The position numbers and the translations under genes were made by a program. The notes under the pieces were generated by a model, which did no database searches, was not told the origin of the DNA, and was given only the letters and a program-made list of their open reading frames with translations. This document shows positions 44,367 to 53,228 of a stretch of 64,000 nt of DNA, one piece after another (within the stretch, counting starts at the first letter, position 1; each line of letters opens with the position of its first letter). The stretch is from Flavobacterium galactosidilyticum (GTDB lineage Bacteria; Bacteroidota; Bacteroidia; Flavobacteriales; Flavobacteriaceae): assembly GCF_020911945.1 (NCBI RefSeq), contig NZ_CP087135.1, positions 3,259,501 to 3,323,500 of the forward strand, read 5' to 3'.

Positions 44367-44398
44367 TTTTGTTTAACTTTATTAAAATATCGTTAAAC
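44367..44398 (+). promoter_or_regulatory. GTTTAAC operator-like motif before the TetR gene
   Basis: TTTTGTTTAACTTTATT at 44367-44383, followed by an inverted GTTAAAC at 44392-44398. It resembles sites upstream of merR (59083-59106) and crtI (58079-58096). Confidence 0.45.
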
Positions 44399-44437
44399 AT
44401 TTATTATCTTTATACTCTAATTACAAATACACACGAA

Positions 44438-45097
44438 ATGGCAACTAAAAAAACTGCAATAACAAAAGATAAAATCGTTTCTCTATACATGGACTATGTA
44501 TTAGAGCATAGTGAAAAACCAAAATCAGTTTATCATTTTACAAAAATTAATAATTTTTCTGAAACTGAATTTTATGCTTTTTTTGGAACGTTAGAAAGTA
44601 TTGAGAAAGAAATTTTCAAAATGTTTGTAGAAAAAACGATTGATTTACTTTCTAAAAATGCAGAATACGAGACGTATGACATGAGAAGTAAAATGCTAAG
44701 TTTTTACTTTACCTTCTTTGAAATCTTAAGTGCAAATAGAAGTTATGTAACCTTACTATTGAAAGACCAAGGCAATCAGTTGAAAAAGTTGATGCAATTA
44801 ACTGGACTTAGATCCAGCTTCAAAAATTATTTGACCGAAATTATTTCAGATGATTTTAGAACGCAACAAGAAAAACTTCAGAATTTTCAAGAGAAAGCAT
44901 TTCAAGAAACATCATGGATTCAACTTTTACTAACATTAAAATTTTGGTTGGAAGATGATTCTCCGGCTTTCGAAAAAACAGATATATATATTGAGAAATC
45001 AGTGAAAGCCACTTTTGAATTAATGAATATTACTCCATTAGATAGCTTAATCGACTTTGGAAAATTTATTTTCAAAGAAAAAATATACAATAAATAA
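44438..45097 (+). CDS. TetR/AcrR-family regulator
   Basis: 219 residues from the ATG at 44438 (MATKKTAITKDKIVSLYMDY); the upstream open frame from 44369 overlaps the operator and is not coding-like. N-terminal helix-turn-helix is atypical (SVYHFTKINNFSETEFYAFF), the rest is an all-helical ligand domain. Its stop overlaps the ABC1 kinase ATG (TAATGA). First gene of the plus-strand light-cluster operon, so it may regulate it. Confidence 0.78.
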   Translation: MATKKTAITKDKIVSLYMDYVLEHSEKPKSVYHFTKINNFSETEFYAFFGTLESIEKEIFKMFVEKTIDLLSKNAEYETYDMRSKMLSFYFTFFEILSANRSYVTLLLKDQGNQLKKLMQLTGLRSSFKNYLTEIISDDFRTQQEKLQNFQEKAFQETSWIQLLLTLKFWLEDDSPAFEKTDIYIEKSVKATFELMNITPLDSLIDFGKFIFKEKIYNK

Positions 45098-46404
45098 TGA
45101 AAACAATAGATTACATACCAACTTCAAAAATTGAAAGAGCTACAAAACTGGTGCAAACTGGTGCAAAAGTGGGCGTGAATTACTTGAAATATTACGGTGA
45201 GAAAATGGTCAATTCCGATTTGACTCGTGATAAACTCAACGAGGAAAATGCTGAGGACATTTATGACGGTTTAAAAAGCCTCAAGGGAAGCGCACTTAAA
45301 GTAGCGCAGATGCTAAGTATGGATAAGAGTTTTTTACCACAAGCTTATGTAGAGAAATTTTCACTTTCACAATTTTCCGTGCCACCTTTATCAGCTCCTT
45401 TAGTTCTAAAAACTTTCAAAAATAATTTTGGTAAAACACCTTATGAAATTTTTGATGAGTTCAATTCGACTTCTGTAAATGCGGCAAGCATTGGTCAAGT
45501 ACACGTAGCAATCAAGAATGGTAAAAAACTAGCTGTAAAGATTCAGTATCCAGGCGTTGCAAACAGTATTTCATCTGATCTAGCGATGGTAAAACCTATC
45601 GCTATCAGAATGTTCAATCTACAAGGAAAAGACTCTGATAAATATTTTAAAGAAGTTGAAGATAAATTGATTGAGGAAACTAATTATTTACTGGAACTAA
45701 AACAAAGTCAAGAGGTCGTTGAAGCCTGTAAAAAAATCGAAAATCTAGTTTTTCCAGAATATTATGCGGAATATTCATCAGAAAAAATCATCACGATGGA
45801 CTGGATGACTGGAATTCATTTATCTGAATACACTAAGAAAAATACAGATCAAGTTGTAGCTGATAAAATTGGTCAGGCGTTGTGGGATTTTTATATGTAC
45901 CAAATTCATATTTTGAAAAAAGTGCATGCTGATCCGCATCCTGGAAACTTCTTAGTCAATGATAAGAATGAATTGGTAGCATTAGATTTTGGATGCATGA
46001 AAGCAATCCCAATGGACTTTTACATTCCTTATTTCGAATTAATAAATAAAAAGGTAATTAACGATGCCGCTTTATTTAATGCAAAATTATTTGAATTAGA
46101 AATTTTACGCGAGGATGACTCCATAGAAGAGATTGCTTATTTCACTGAAATGTTCTACGATTTATTGTCTTTGTTCACCAAACCTTTTCAAGGAGAGACT
46201 TTTGATTTTTCTGATGAAACATTCTTTGAAAGTATTGCACAGTTAGGAGAACGGTTTTCAAAAGACACTAATTTGAGAAAAATGAATGGTAACAGAGGTT
46301 CTAAACATTTCATTTACATGAACAGAACTTTCTTTGGATTATACAATTTACTATTTGATTTAAAAGCAAAAATTGTGGTCAACGAATTCGAAAAATACAA
46401 ATAG
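45097..46404 (+). CDS. ABC1/AarF/UbiB-family atypical kinase
   Basis: 435 residues. N-terminal KxGQ-type region reads GSALKVAQMLSMD (Ala in place of Gly), then the Ala-rich loop NAASIGQVH, VAIK-type Lys in KLAVKIQYPG, HADPHPGNFL catalytic loop and ALDFG metal-binding motif. In other bacteria family members support quinone synthesis or lipid homeostasis; here the partners are photoprotection genes. Translationally coupled to the TetR gene and to DUF2256. Confidence 0.9.
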   Translation: MKTIDYIPTSKIERATKLVQTGAKVGVNYLKYYGEKMVNSDLTRDKLNEENAEDIYDGLKSLKGSALKVAQMLSMDKSFLPQAYVEKFSLSQFSVPPLSAPLVLKTFKNNFGKTPYEIFDEFNSTSVNAASIGQVHVAIKNGKKLAVKIQYPGVANSISSDLAMVKPIAIRMFNLQGKDSDKYFKEVEDKLIEETNYLLELKQSQEVVEACKKIENLVFPEYYAEYSSEKIITMDWMTGIHLSEYTKKNTDQVVADKIGQALWDFYMYQIHILKKVHADPHPGNFLVNDKNELVALDFGCMKAIPMDFYIPYFELINKKVINDAALFNAKLFELEILREDDSIEEIAYFTEMFYDLLSLFTKPFQGETFDFSDETFFESIAQLGERFSKDTNLRKMNGNRGSKHFIYMNRTFFGLYNLLFDLKAKIVVNEFEKYK

Positions 46405-46538
46405 TGAAAAAGGAAAATCTGCCTTCTAAAATGTGTGTGGTTTGTAACCGACCATTTAGTTGGCGGAAAAAATGGGAGAAAGTTTGGGACGAAGTCAAAT
46501 ATTGTAGTGAAAAATGCAAAAGAAACAAAAAGGGGTAG
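46404..46538 (+). CDS. DUF2256 mini-protein with Cys4 zinc-finger pattern
   Basis: 44 residues starting at GTG (46404-46406), overlapping the kinase stop by one base and the CRY-DASH start by 25 bases. It reads KENLPSKMCVVCNRPFSWRK, then KWEKVWDEVKYCSEKCKRNK: a CxxC...CxxxC metal-binding pattern with the WRKKWEKVWDEVKYCS signature of DUF2256. Genes of this family are usual neighbours of cryptochromes and photolyases. Too short for ordinary gene calling with a 60-codon cut-off. Confidence 0.85.
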   Translation: MKKENLPSKMCVVCNRPFSWRKKWEKVWDEVKYCSEKCKRNKKG

Positions 46539-47818
46539 TCTGGTTTAGAAATGATTTAAGAGTGAATGATAATGAATCATTGACTAATTCCATGGCTGAA
46601 AATGAATCTGTTATTGCTATGTACTGTTTTGATCCTAGACATTTCGAGCAAACCAGTTTTGGATTTAAAAAAACAGAAAAATTCCGAGCGAAGTTTTTAC
46701 TAGAAACGGTTACAGAATTAAAGGACAATCTAGAAAAACTGAATATTGCGCTTTTAGTTTATCATGAAAAACCAGAGGATTGTATTCCAAAAATGGTAAT
46801 TGAAAATGAGATTGACACTATCTATTTTCAGGAGGAGTGGACGACTGAGGAAATGAAAGTTTTAGAAAATGTAAAATCTAAAATTTCTGATTCAGTCGTA
46901 TTTAAGCCTGCGTACAACCAGTTTCTATTTCATCCAGAAGACGTTCCATTTGAAATAAATTTTATTCCGAATGTCTTTACACAGTTCAGAACAAAGTGCG
47001 AAAAATATAGTAAAGTAAAGGCGGAGCTTTTAGTTTTGACTATGGCCAAAGCTAATTTGATAACAAATGACGGTAAAATACCTTCAATAGAGGCATTAGG
47101 TTTTAGCGATTTTGTTTCCGATTCTAGAACTGCCTTTCCTTTTCATGGTGGTGAGAATGAAGCATTAAAGCGAGTTGAAGATTATTTTTGGGAAACTAAA
47201 AAACTTGGCGTTTACAAGTTAACACGAAATGGATTGATAGGCAAAGATTTTAGTTCGAAATTTTCGCCTTGGTTGGCCAACGGAAGTATTTCTGCGAAAA
47301 CTATTTATTGGGAAATTATTAATTACGAACAGCAAATAGGGAAAAACGAATCTACTTATTGGCTTATTTTCGAATTGATTTGGAGAGATTATTTCAAATA
47401 TGTTTCATTGAAAAACGGAAATTCAATTTTTAAAATTGGAGGGATTTTAGACAAAGAATACGATTGGAAAACCAATAAGTCTGCGATTCATAACTGGATC
47501 AATGGCACTACAGCCGAGCCATTTGTGAATGCCAACATGATTGAATTAAAACAAACTGGCTGGATGAGCAATCGCGGAAGGCAAAATGTAGCGTCCTATT
47601 TTGCTAAAAATCTATTGTTAGATTGGCGTATTGGTGCTGCTTATTTCGAATCAATGTTAGTTGATTATGACGTACATAGTAATTACGGCAACTGGATGTA
47701 TGTCTCCGGTGTGGGCAATGATCCTAGGGATCGCAAATTCAACATTCCGTTACAAGCAGAACGATATGATGGAGAGTCTAAGTTTCAAAAATTATGGTTG
47801 CAACAACAATTATTTTAG
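46514..47818 (+). CDS. Cryptochrome DASH
   Basis: 434 residues. Photolyase N-terminal domain (GVVWFRNDLRVNDNES), FAD-binding domain with WMSNRGRQNVASYFAKNLLL, DYDVHSNYGNWMYVSGVG and the CRY-DASH-specific tail DPRDRKFNIPLQAERYD. Members repair cyclobutane dimers in single-stranded DNA and may signal light; they bind FAD and usually a methenyltetrahydrofolate antenna, to which the nearby folE could contribute. Operonic with kinase, DUF2256 and the next cryptochrome. Confidence 0.93.
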   Translation: MQKKQKGVVWFRNDLRVNDNESLTNSMAENESVIAMYCFDPRHFEQTSFGFKKTEKFRAKFLLETVTELKDNLEKLNIALLVYHEKPEDCIPKMVIENEIDTIYFQEEWTTEEMKVLENVKSKISDSVVFKPAYNQFLFHPEDVPFEINFIPNVFTQFRTKCEKYSKVKAELLVLTMAKANLITNDGKIPSIEALGFSDFVSDSRTAFPFHGGENEALKRVEDYFWETKKLGVYKLTRNGLIGKDFSSKFSPWLANGSISAKTIYWEIINYEQQIGKNESTYWLIFELIWRDYFKYVSLKNGNSIFKIGGILDKEYDWKTNKSAIHNWINGTTAEPFVNANMIELKQTGWMSNRGRQNVASYFAKNLLLDWRIGAAYFESMLVDYDVHSNYGNWMYVSGVGNDPRDRKFNIPLQAERYDGESKFQKLWLQQQLF

Positions 47819-47824
47819 AAAAAA

Positions 47825-49309
47825 ATGAGCACAAATAAGAAAGTTATCAATGTAGTTTGGTTTAAAAGAGATCTTCGTTTGCAAGACAACGAGGCTATTT
47901 TTAATGCCTCAAAAACTGGTATTCCAACCTTATTACTTTATGTATTCGAAAAATCACTAGAACATGATTCTCATTATAGCACCAGACATTGGAATTTCAT
48001 CAAGCAATCTATTGTTGATATTAATACACAATTACAACCTTGTAATACCCACGTTTTGGCCGTTTCTTCAGAGGTTATTCAAGTTATGAATATCATAGAG
48101 GAAACCTATAAAATTGAAAACGTATTCTCACATCAAGAAACGGGCATAAAAATCACTTACGAAAGAGATAAAAGTTTTAAGAGATTTTGTAAAAACAATC
48201 GAATCAACTGGGTTGAAAATATAAATAACGGAATTTTTAGAGGTTTACAAAACAGAGCTAATTGGGTTTCTAATTGGGAGCATTATATGAACGATACCTT
48301 ATTCGATTTTAACCCAAAGGAAGAACATTTCATTAAAAATAGCGAAATTATAGAGCTCGAAAACATTTTAGACAAGACCAATTTAGAAACGGTTCCCGAT
48401 ACTATCTTTCAAAAAGGAGGCTCGACTATGGCAGGAAAGTATCTAAAAACTTTTTTTGATGATCGCTATCATCATTACAGTTATAACATTTCAAAACCAT
48501 TATTAGCTAGAAAAAGTTGCAGCAGATTATCACCATATATCGCGTGGGGAAATTTATCCTCAAGACAAGTGCTACAAAAAGCAGCAACGTTCAGATTGAC
48601 TTGTAGTAACAAAAAACAAATTGATTCTTTTGTTTCGCGATTGACTTGGCAAGCGCATTTCATACAGAAATTTGAAATGGAGGAAATTATGGAATTCGAA
48701 AGTGTCAATAAAGGTTTTCACTCTTTGAAAAAAAAACAAAATGAAAATTATATCGAAGCTTGGAAAAAAGGACAAACTGGGTTCCCGTTAATCGACGCTT
48801 CCATGCGATGCTTGAACGAAACGGGGTATTTGAATTTTAGAATGAGAGCAATGCTAGTTTCTTTTTTTACGCATAATCTATGGCAGCCATGGCAAGAAGC
48901 GACCTCGCACTTATCGCAAATGTTCTTAGATTTTGAACCAGGTATTCATTTTCCGCAATTACAGATGCAGGCTGGTGAAACCGGAATCAATATGTTACGT
49001 ATATATAATCCGATAAAGAATAGTTACGAGCATGATCCCGAAGGTGAATTTATAAAAAAATGGGTGCCTGAATTACAAAACTTGCCGCGAGCATTTGTAC
49101 ACGAACCATATAAAATGACCTATTTAGACCAAAAATTTAGTGAATTTGAAATAGGTGTAAATTATCCAAAACCGATTGTAAATATGGAACGAACTAGAAA
49201 GTTTGCAAGCGATTTTTTATGGAAAATGAAAAAAAATCCGATAGTAAAAGAGGAAGGTCTAAGAATTTTAAAATTACACACGATGGCTGACATTGGCGAC
49301 AGCGATTAG
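47825..49309 (+). CDS. Divergent cryptochrome/photolyase-like flavoprotein
   Basis: 494 residues. N-terminal photolyase alpha/beta domain (NVVWFKRDLRLQDNEA) and C-terminal FAD domain (RLSPYIAWGNLSSRQ, TGFPLIDASMRCLNETGYLN, FRMRAMLVSFFTHNLWQPW). Where class I photolyases read DYDPxxNNGNWQWxAG, this protein reads DFEPGIHFPQLQMQAG: the asparagine that faces flavin N5 and two tryptophans are replaced. It is therefore probably a sensor or an enzyme with altered photochemistry rather than a standard photolyase. It follows CRY-DASH by 6 bp. Confidence 0.85.
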   Translation: MSTNKKVINVVWFKRDLRLQDNEAIFNASKTGIPTLLLYVFEKSLEHDSHYSTRHWNFIKQSIVDINTQLQPCNTHVLAVSSEVIQVMNIIEETYKIENVFSHQETGIKITYERDKSFKRFCKNNRINWVENINNGIFRGLQNRANWVSNWEHYMNDTLFDFNPKEEHFIKNSEIIELENILDKTNLETVPDTIFQKGGSTMAGKYLKTFFDDRYHHYSYNISKPLLARKSCSRLSPYIAWGNLSSRQVLQKAATFRLTCSNKKQIDSFVSRLTWQAHFIQKFEMEEIMEFESVNKGFHSLKKKQNENYIEAWKKGQTGFPLIDASMRCLNETGYLNFRMRAMLVSFFTHNLWQPWQEATSHLSQMFLDFEPGIHFPQLQMQAGETGINMLRIYNPIKNSYEHDPEGEFIKKWVPELQNLPRAFVHEPYKMTYLDQKFSEFEIGVNYPKPIVNMERTRKFASDFLWKMKKNPIVKEEGLRILKLHTMADIGDSD

Positions 49310-49351
49310 CGAATAAATCAATAAGTACAACCAATATAAAAATAGTAAATC

Positions 49352-49636
49352 GTGACTACAAAAAAAGAACTTAACGATATAGACAAAGATCGAATTATAG
49401 AAATGGCTTGGGAAGACCGCACCACTTTTGATGCGATTTTAATGCAATTTGGATTAAAAGAGCAAGAAGTTATTGACCTAATGCGCACTGAAATGAAATC
49501 TTCAAGTTTTAGAATGTGGCGCCAAAGAGTGCAAGGACGCAAAACAAAACACGAAAAATTAAGAAATTTTCGTGAAGGTCGGTTTAAATGTGCGATGCAA
49601 AGACAAATTAATAATAACAAGATTTCGAAACGCTAA
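49352..49636 (+). CDS. TIGR03643-family small protein
   Basis: 94 residues from a GTG start. Shows the family signature DRIIEMAWEDRTTFDAILMQ, FGLKEQEVIDLMRTEM and MWRQRVQGRKTKH. The family is found mainly next to photolyases and cryptochromes in marine and freshwater bacteria; helix-turn-helix-like spacing suggests nucleic-acid binding, but no function is known. Lies between the cryptochrome and an SDR gene in the same operon. Confidence 0.88.
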   Translation: MTTKKELNDIDKDRIIEMAWEDRTTFDAILMQFGLKEQEVIDLMRTEMKSSSFRMWRQRVQGRKTKHEKLRNFREGRFKCAMQRQINNNKISKR

Positions 49637-49681
49637 TTTCCAAAAAAATAAAAATTAGAGAATAACTGATTGATATAAAAC

Positions 49682-50365
49682 ATGAAAAACATAGTAATTA
49701 TAGGCGGTAGCAAAGGGATAGGAAATGCGATTTTGTTGCAACAATTAAAAAACAACAAAGTATTTAACATTAGCCGCAATGCTCCAGAAATCACGCATGC
49801 TAACTTAACACACTTTTCACTGAATGTATTAGAAGATGCGTTGCCTGAAATTGAAAATATTGACACTTTAATTTACTGTCCAGGTTCTATTAACCTAAAA
49901 CCAATAGGTAGTCTAAGTGTTGAAGATTTCAGAACTGATTTTGAGATAAACGTAATTGGTGCGGTAAAAGCGATCCAAAAATACTTACCAACGCTTAAAA
50001 AAGGGATTGATCCATCAATCGTTTTGTTTAGTACGGTTGCAGTAAAATTAGGAATGCCGTATCACGCCAGTATTGCTGCTTCAAAGGCAGGTGTGGAAGG
50101 ATTAGTAAAGTCGTTAGGTGCTGAGCTAGCTTCAGTAATTCGCATCAATGCTATTGCTCCAACCATTACAGAGACCACACTTGCTGCGGGGATTTTAAGA
50201 AACGATAGAATGAAAGAAAATATGGTAGAACGTCATCCTATGAAAGGGTACTTGAAACCAGAAGAAGTGGCAAGCATGGCCAACTTCCTAATTTCGGAAA
50301 GTGCGAAATCAATTTCAGGGCAAATATTTGAAATGGATTACGGCATTGTATCCTTTAAAATCTAA
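49682..50365 (+). CDS. SDR-family protein lacking the catalytic Tyr
   Basis: 227 residues. NAD(P)-binding [11 protein letters not shown] and the SDR core with Ser117 (LFSTVA) and K135 are present, but the YxxxK position reads IAASK (I131); the nearest Tyr is Y127. Either the reaction uses another residue or the protein only binds dinucleotide. Its neighbours (TIGR03643, cryptochromes, folE) suggest a role in pterin or flavin biology in the light-response operon. Confidence 0.85.
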   Translation: MKNIVIIGGSKGIGNAILLQQLKNNKVFNISRNAPEITHANLTHFSLNVLEDALPEIENIDTLIYCPGSINLKPIGSLSVEDFRTDFEINVIGAVKAIQKYLPTLKKGIDPSIVLFSTVAVKLGMPYHASIAASKAGVEGLVKSLGAELASVIRINAIAPTITETTLAAGILRNDRMKENMVERHPMKGYLKPEEVASMANFLISESAKSISGQIFEMDYGIVSFKI

Positions 50366-50394
50366 AATATACTATCAAAATAAAACACAAAATC

Positions 50395-51006
50395 ATGATA
50401 AAAGAAATGAAAAGTTACGAAAAATTAGAACAATACGATACAGAAGTAACGGAAACATTAGCAGGTAATTATAAAACGATCATCGATACTTTAGGAGAAG
50501 ATGTAGATAGAGAAGGTCTTGAAAAAACGCCAGAAAGAGTTGCTAAAGCAATGCAATATCTTACGCATGGTTACGGATTAGATCCTTTAGAAATTCTTAA
50601 GTCAGCCATGTTTACTGAAGATCACCGCCAAATGATTGTGGTAAAAGATATAGAAGTATATTCGATGTGCGAGCACCATATGCTGCCGTTTTTTGGAAAA
50701 GCACATGTCGCTTATATTCCTAATGGAAAAATTGTAGGTTTGAGCAAAATTCCAAGAATTGTGGACGCCTTTGCAAGAAGGATGCAAGTGCAGGAACGAT
50801 TAACAGACCAAATAAAAGATTGTATTCAAGAAGCGCTTGAACCTCTTGGCGTTGCAGTTGTTATTGAAGCGCAACACATGTGTATGCAAATGCGTGGAAT
50901 TCAAAAACAAAATTCAGTTACCACTACATCTTCCTTTACAGGCGCTTTCGAAAAAGATAAAACTAGAAAAGAATTCATTAGTTTGATTGCAAATAAATTC
51001 AGTTAA
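50395..51006 (+). CDS. folE: GTP cyclohydrolase I
   Basis: 203 residues. Zinc and substrate motifs: [40 protein letters not shown] and [16 protein letters not shown] (third zinc ligand Cys). Converts GTP to dihydroneopterin triphosphate, the start of folate and pterin synthesis. Sitting in a cryptochrome/photolyase operon, it may supply the methenyltetrahydrofolate antenna or a pterin cofactor (inference). Two in-frame ATGs lie within the first five codons; the first is used here. Confidence 0.96.
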   Translation: MIKEMKSYEKLEQYDTEVTETLAGNYKTIIDTLGEDVDREGLEKTPERVAKAMQYLTHGYGLDPLEILKSAMFTEDHRQMIVVKDIEVYSMCEHHMLPFFGKAHVAYIPNGKIVGLSKIPRIVDAFARRMQVQERLTDQIKDCIQEALEPLGVAVVIEAQHMCMQMRGIQKQNSVTTTSSFTGAFEKDKTRKEFISLIANKFS

Positions 51007-51090
51007 GGATTACTGATAGAAATAATCATGTATTTAAAATTGCCACAAACATTGAAATTTTGCGCGTTTTAATTACAAAAAAAGAAAATT

Positions 51091-51149
51091 GGTCACAGAT
51101 TAAAATGTTTTCTACAGATTTAATTCGTGTAATCAGAGTAATCTGTGGC
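51091..51149. repeat. Dispersed CACAGATTA/TAATCTGTG repeat
   Basis: CACAGATTA (51094-51102) pairs with TAATCTGTG (51139-51147) and the right side continues GGC. Same class as the elements at 31.8 and 62.0 kb. The 341-base gap between folE and the next gene holds nothing else recognisable. Confidence 0.6.
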
Positions 51150-51347
51150 TAAAATTTCTAGAAGCTAAGAAATTATAGACTGAAAGTAAATTTTCATTAA
51201 ATCTATTTTTGGCAAGTATATTCTTTAAAATTTGAATTTAGTTTTTGCCTAAAAATCCTTGGTATAAAAAAAGTACGAAAGACGAATTGTGAAAAAACTT
51301 AACTGTTTTTGCAATAAAGATAGATTCTTAAATAAAAAAATAAAACT

Positions 51348-52766
51348 ATGAAAATTCTCTTAACAGGTGCGACAGGTTATATCGGGAAGCGACTATTACC
51401 TATATTAGTAGAACAAGGCCACCATGTGATTTGTTGTGTGAGAGATAAAAATAGATTTTACTGTCCTGTCGAGTTAGATGATCAAGTTACAGTGATCGAA
51501 GTAGATTTTCTAAATCAGGAAACATTAGCATCGATTCCCACCGAAATTGACGCAGCTTATTATTTAATACACTCCATGTCCGGTTCCGCATCTAATTTTG
51601 ACGATCTAGAAAGTGAATCTGCTTCTAATTTTGTGGCAAGATTGAATAAAACGTTAGTCAAACAAGTGATTTATTTGAGCGGAATCGTTAATGATGACTC
51701 GTTGTCAAAACATTTGTCTTCGAGAAAAAAGGTAGAAGAAATTTTGAATACGGGTACTTTTGCAACAACGACACTTAGAGCTGGGATTATTGTAGGTTCA
51801 GGAAGTGCATCGTTTGAAATTATTCGGGATTTAGTGAATAAATTGCCCGTAATGATCACGCCAAAATGGTTGAATACTAAGTGTCAACCTATTGCTATTA
51901 CTGATGTTCTTTGCTTATTATCTAAATCCTTACTAAATCTAGAAACATACAATCAAAGTTTTGATATTGGCGGTCCAGACATTTTGACTTATAAGCAAAT
52001 GCTTTTGGGTTTTGCTGAGGCAAAAAACTTAAAGCGTTGGATTGTCACCGTTCCTATAATGACGCCAAAACTATCTTCCTACTGGTTGTATTTTGTTACC
52101 TCAACATCCTACCGACTAGCCTCGGCATTAGTAAGTAGCATGAAAGTGGAAGTGGTATGCAGCGACACTAGAATTAATGAATTACTTGGTGTAACTCCCA
52201 TGACGTATAAGCAAGCTCTATCTCGTGCATTGATAAAAGTGGATGAAGATAAAGTGGCTTCGAGCTGGAAAGATTCTCTAGTGAGCGGCCGTTTTACCAG
52301 TAATATGTCGGAATATCTTAAAGTTCCCAAAAAAGATTGCTTTATCGATCGTCGCAAAATGGAAATTATAGACCGTGATTTTACTATAAACCAGATTTGG
52401 TCTATCGGAGGAGATACGGGTTGGTATTATGGTGACTGGTTGTGGGATTTACGCGGTTTTATCGATAAGTTATACGGTGGCGTTGGTTCTAGAAGAGGAC
52501 GAACCCACAGGCATGAAATTCACTCTGGTGATGCCTTAGATTTTTGGCGCGTTTTATATGCTAATAAAGAAGAAGGAAAATTAGTATTATTCGCCGAAAT
52601 GAAATTACCTGGTGAAGCATGGCTTGAATTCAAAATTATTAATAATACTTTATACCAAGCAGCTACTTTTAGACCAAGAGGAATCTGGGGAAAATTATAT
52701 TGGTATTCTGTATTACCTTTCCATGGGTTTATTTTTAAAGGAATGCTGGAGAAGTTAATCAAGTAG
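51348..52766 (+). CDS. SDR-like NAD(P)-binding protein with C-terminal DUF2867
   Basis: 472 residues. Atypical SDR N-terminus (ILLTGATGYIGKRLLPILVE; YLIHSMSGSASNF) to about residue 290, then the DUF2867 domain (WSIGGDTGWYYGDWLWDLRG, RRGRTHRHEIHSGDALDFWR, TFRPRGIWGKLYWYSVLPFH). DUF2867 is a START/SRPBCC-like lipid-binding fold. Such fusions recur in photolyase gene clusters; the substrate is unknown, possibly a lipid or carotenoid derivative. Confidence 0.88.
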   Translation: MKILLTGATGYIGKRLLPILVEQGHHVICCVRDKNRFYCPVELDDQVTVIEVDFLNQETLASIPTEIDAAYYLIHSMSGSASNFDDLESESASNFVARLNKTLVKQVIYLSGIVNDDSLSKHLSSRKKVEEILNTGTFATTTLRAGIIVGSGSASFEIIRDLVNKLPVMITPKWLNTKCQPIAITDVLCLLSKSLLNLETYNQSFDIGGPDILTYKQMLLGFAEAKNLKRWIVTVPIMTPKLSSYWLYFVTSTSYRLASALVSSMKVEVVCSDTRINELLGVTPMTYKQALSRALIKVDEDKVASSWKDSLVSGRFTSNMSEYLKVPKKDCFIDRRKMEIIDRDFTINQIWSIGGDTGWYYGDWLWDLRGFIDKLYGGVGSRRGRTHRHEIHSGDALDFWRVLYANKEEGKLVLFAEMKLPGEAWLEFKIINNTLYQAATFRPRGIWGKLYWYSVLPFHGFIFKGMLEKLIK

Positions 52767-53228
52767 TTTCTTTAACATATAAATCATTTAAATTGCTCTT
52801 TAATTTGTCACAAGGGCACAAAGAGAATAATTTTATAAAAATGTGCTTAAAAATTTTAACACAAATTGCATACCCGAACGATAGCGAACTGACCTAATAA
52901 ATTAATGCAATTTAGCCTCTAATATGTGGGTTCACTAGAAACAGTTGCGGTAATTTTAAATAGTATTTTAACTGTTAATAAAGACCATTAAAAAAACTTA
53001 AATAGCTTAATTTTCTTACTGGTTTATAAAATTTTATTATTGAAATAATACTGGTCTTTTCAAATTAAGGATCGCATAAATTTCAAAAGAAACTCAAATA
53101 AAAGTCTGCGTACTACATGTTGCAAAACTTTGTGTCATTTATATTATTCAAACCAATGCAGTCTTTTTTAAAACTTACAAATCTTATATGATTTGAAAAA
53201 ATACTATAATTTCCCTGAAAAACTTAAT
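52767..53228. other. Non-coding gap between convergent genes
   Basis: 460 bases without a gene. It holds degenerate dispersed-repeat pieces: GTCACAAGGGCACAAAG near 52808 and CAAAACTTTGTGTCA near 53124, which are roughly inverted versions of each other. No clear terminator hairpin was found. Confidence 0.5.

Noticed and set aside
51348..52766. CarH-type motif before the SDR-DUF2867 gene
   Set aside because: A GTTAAG-TTTTTT-like stretch near 51290 is in reverse orientation and matches the shared motif poorly; not counted.
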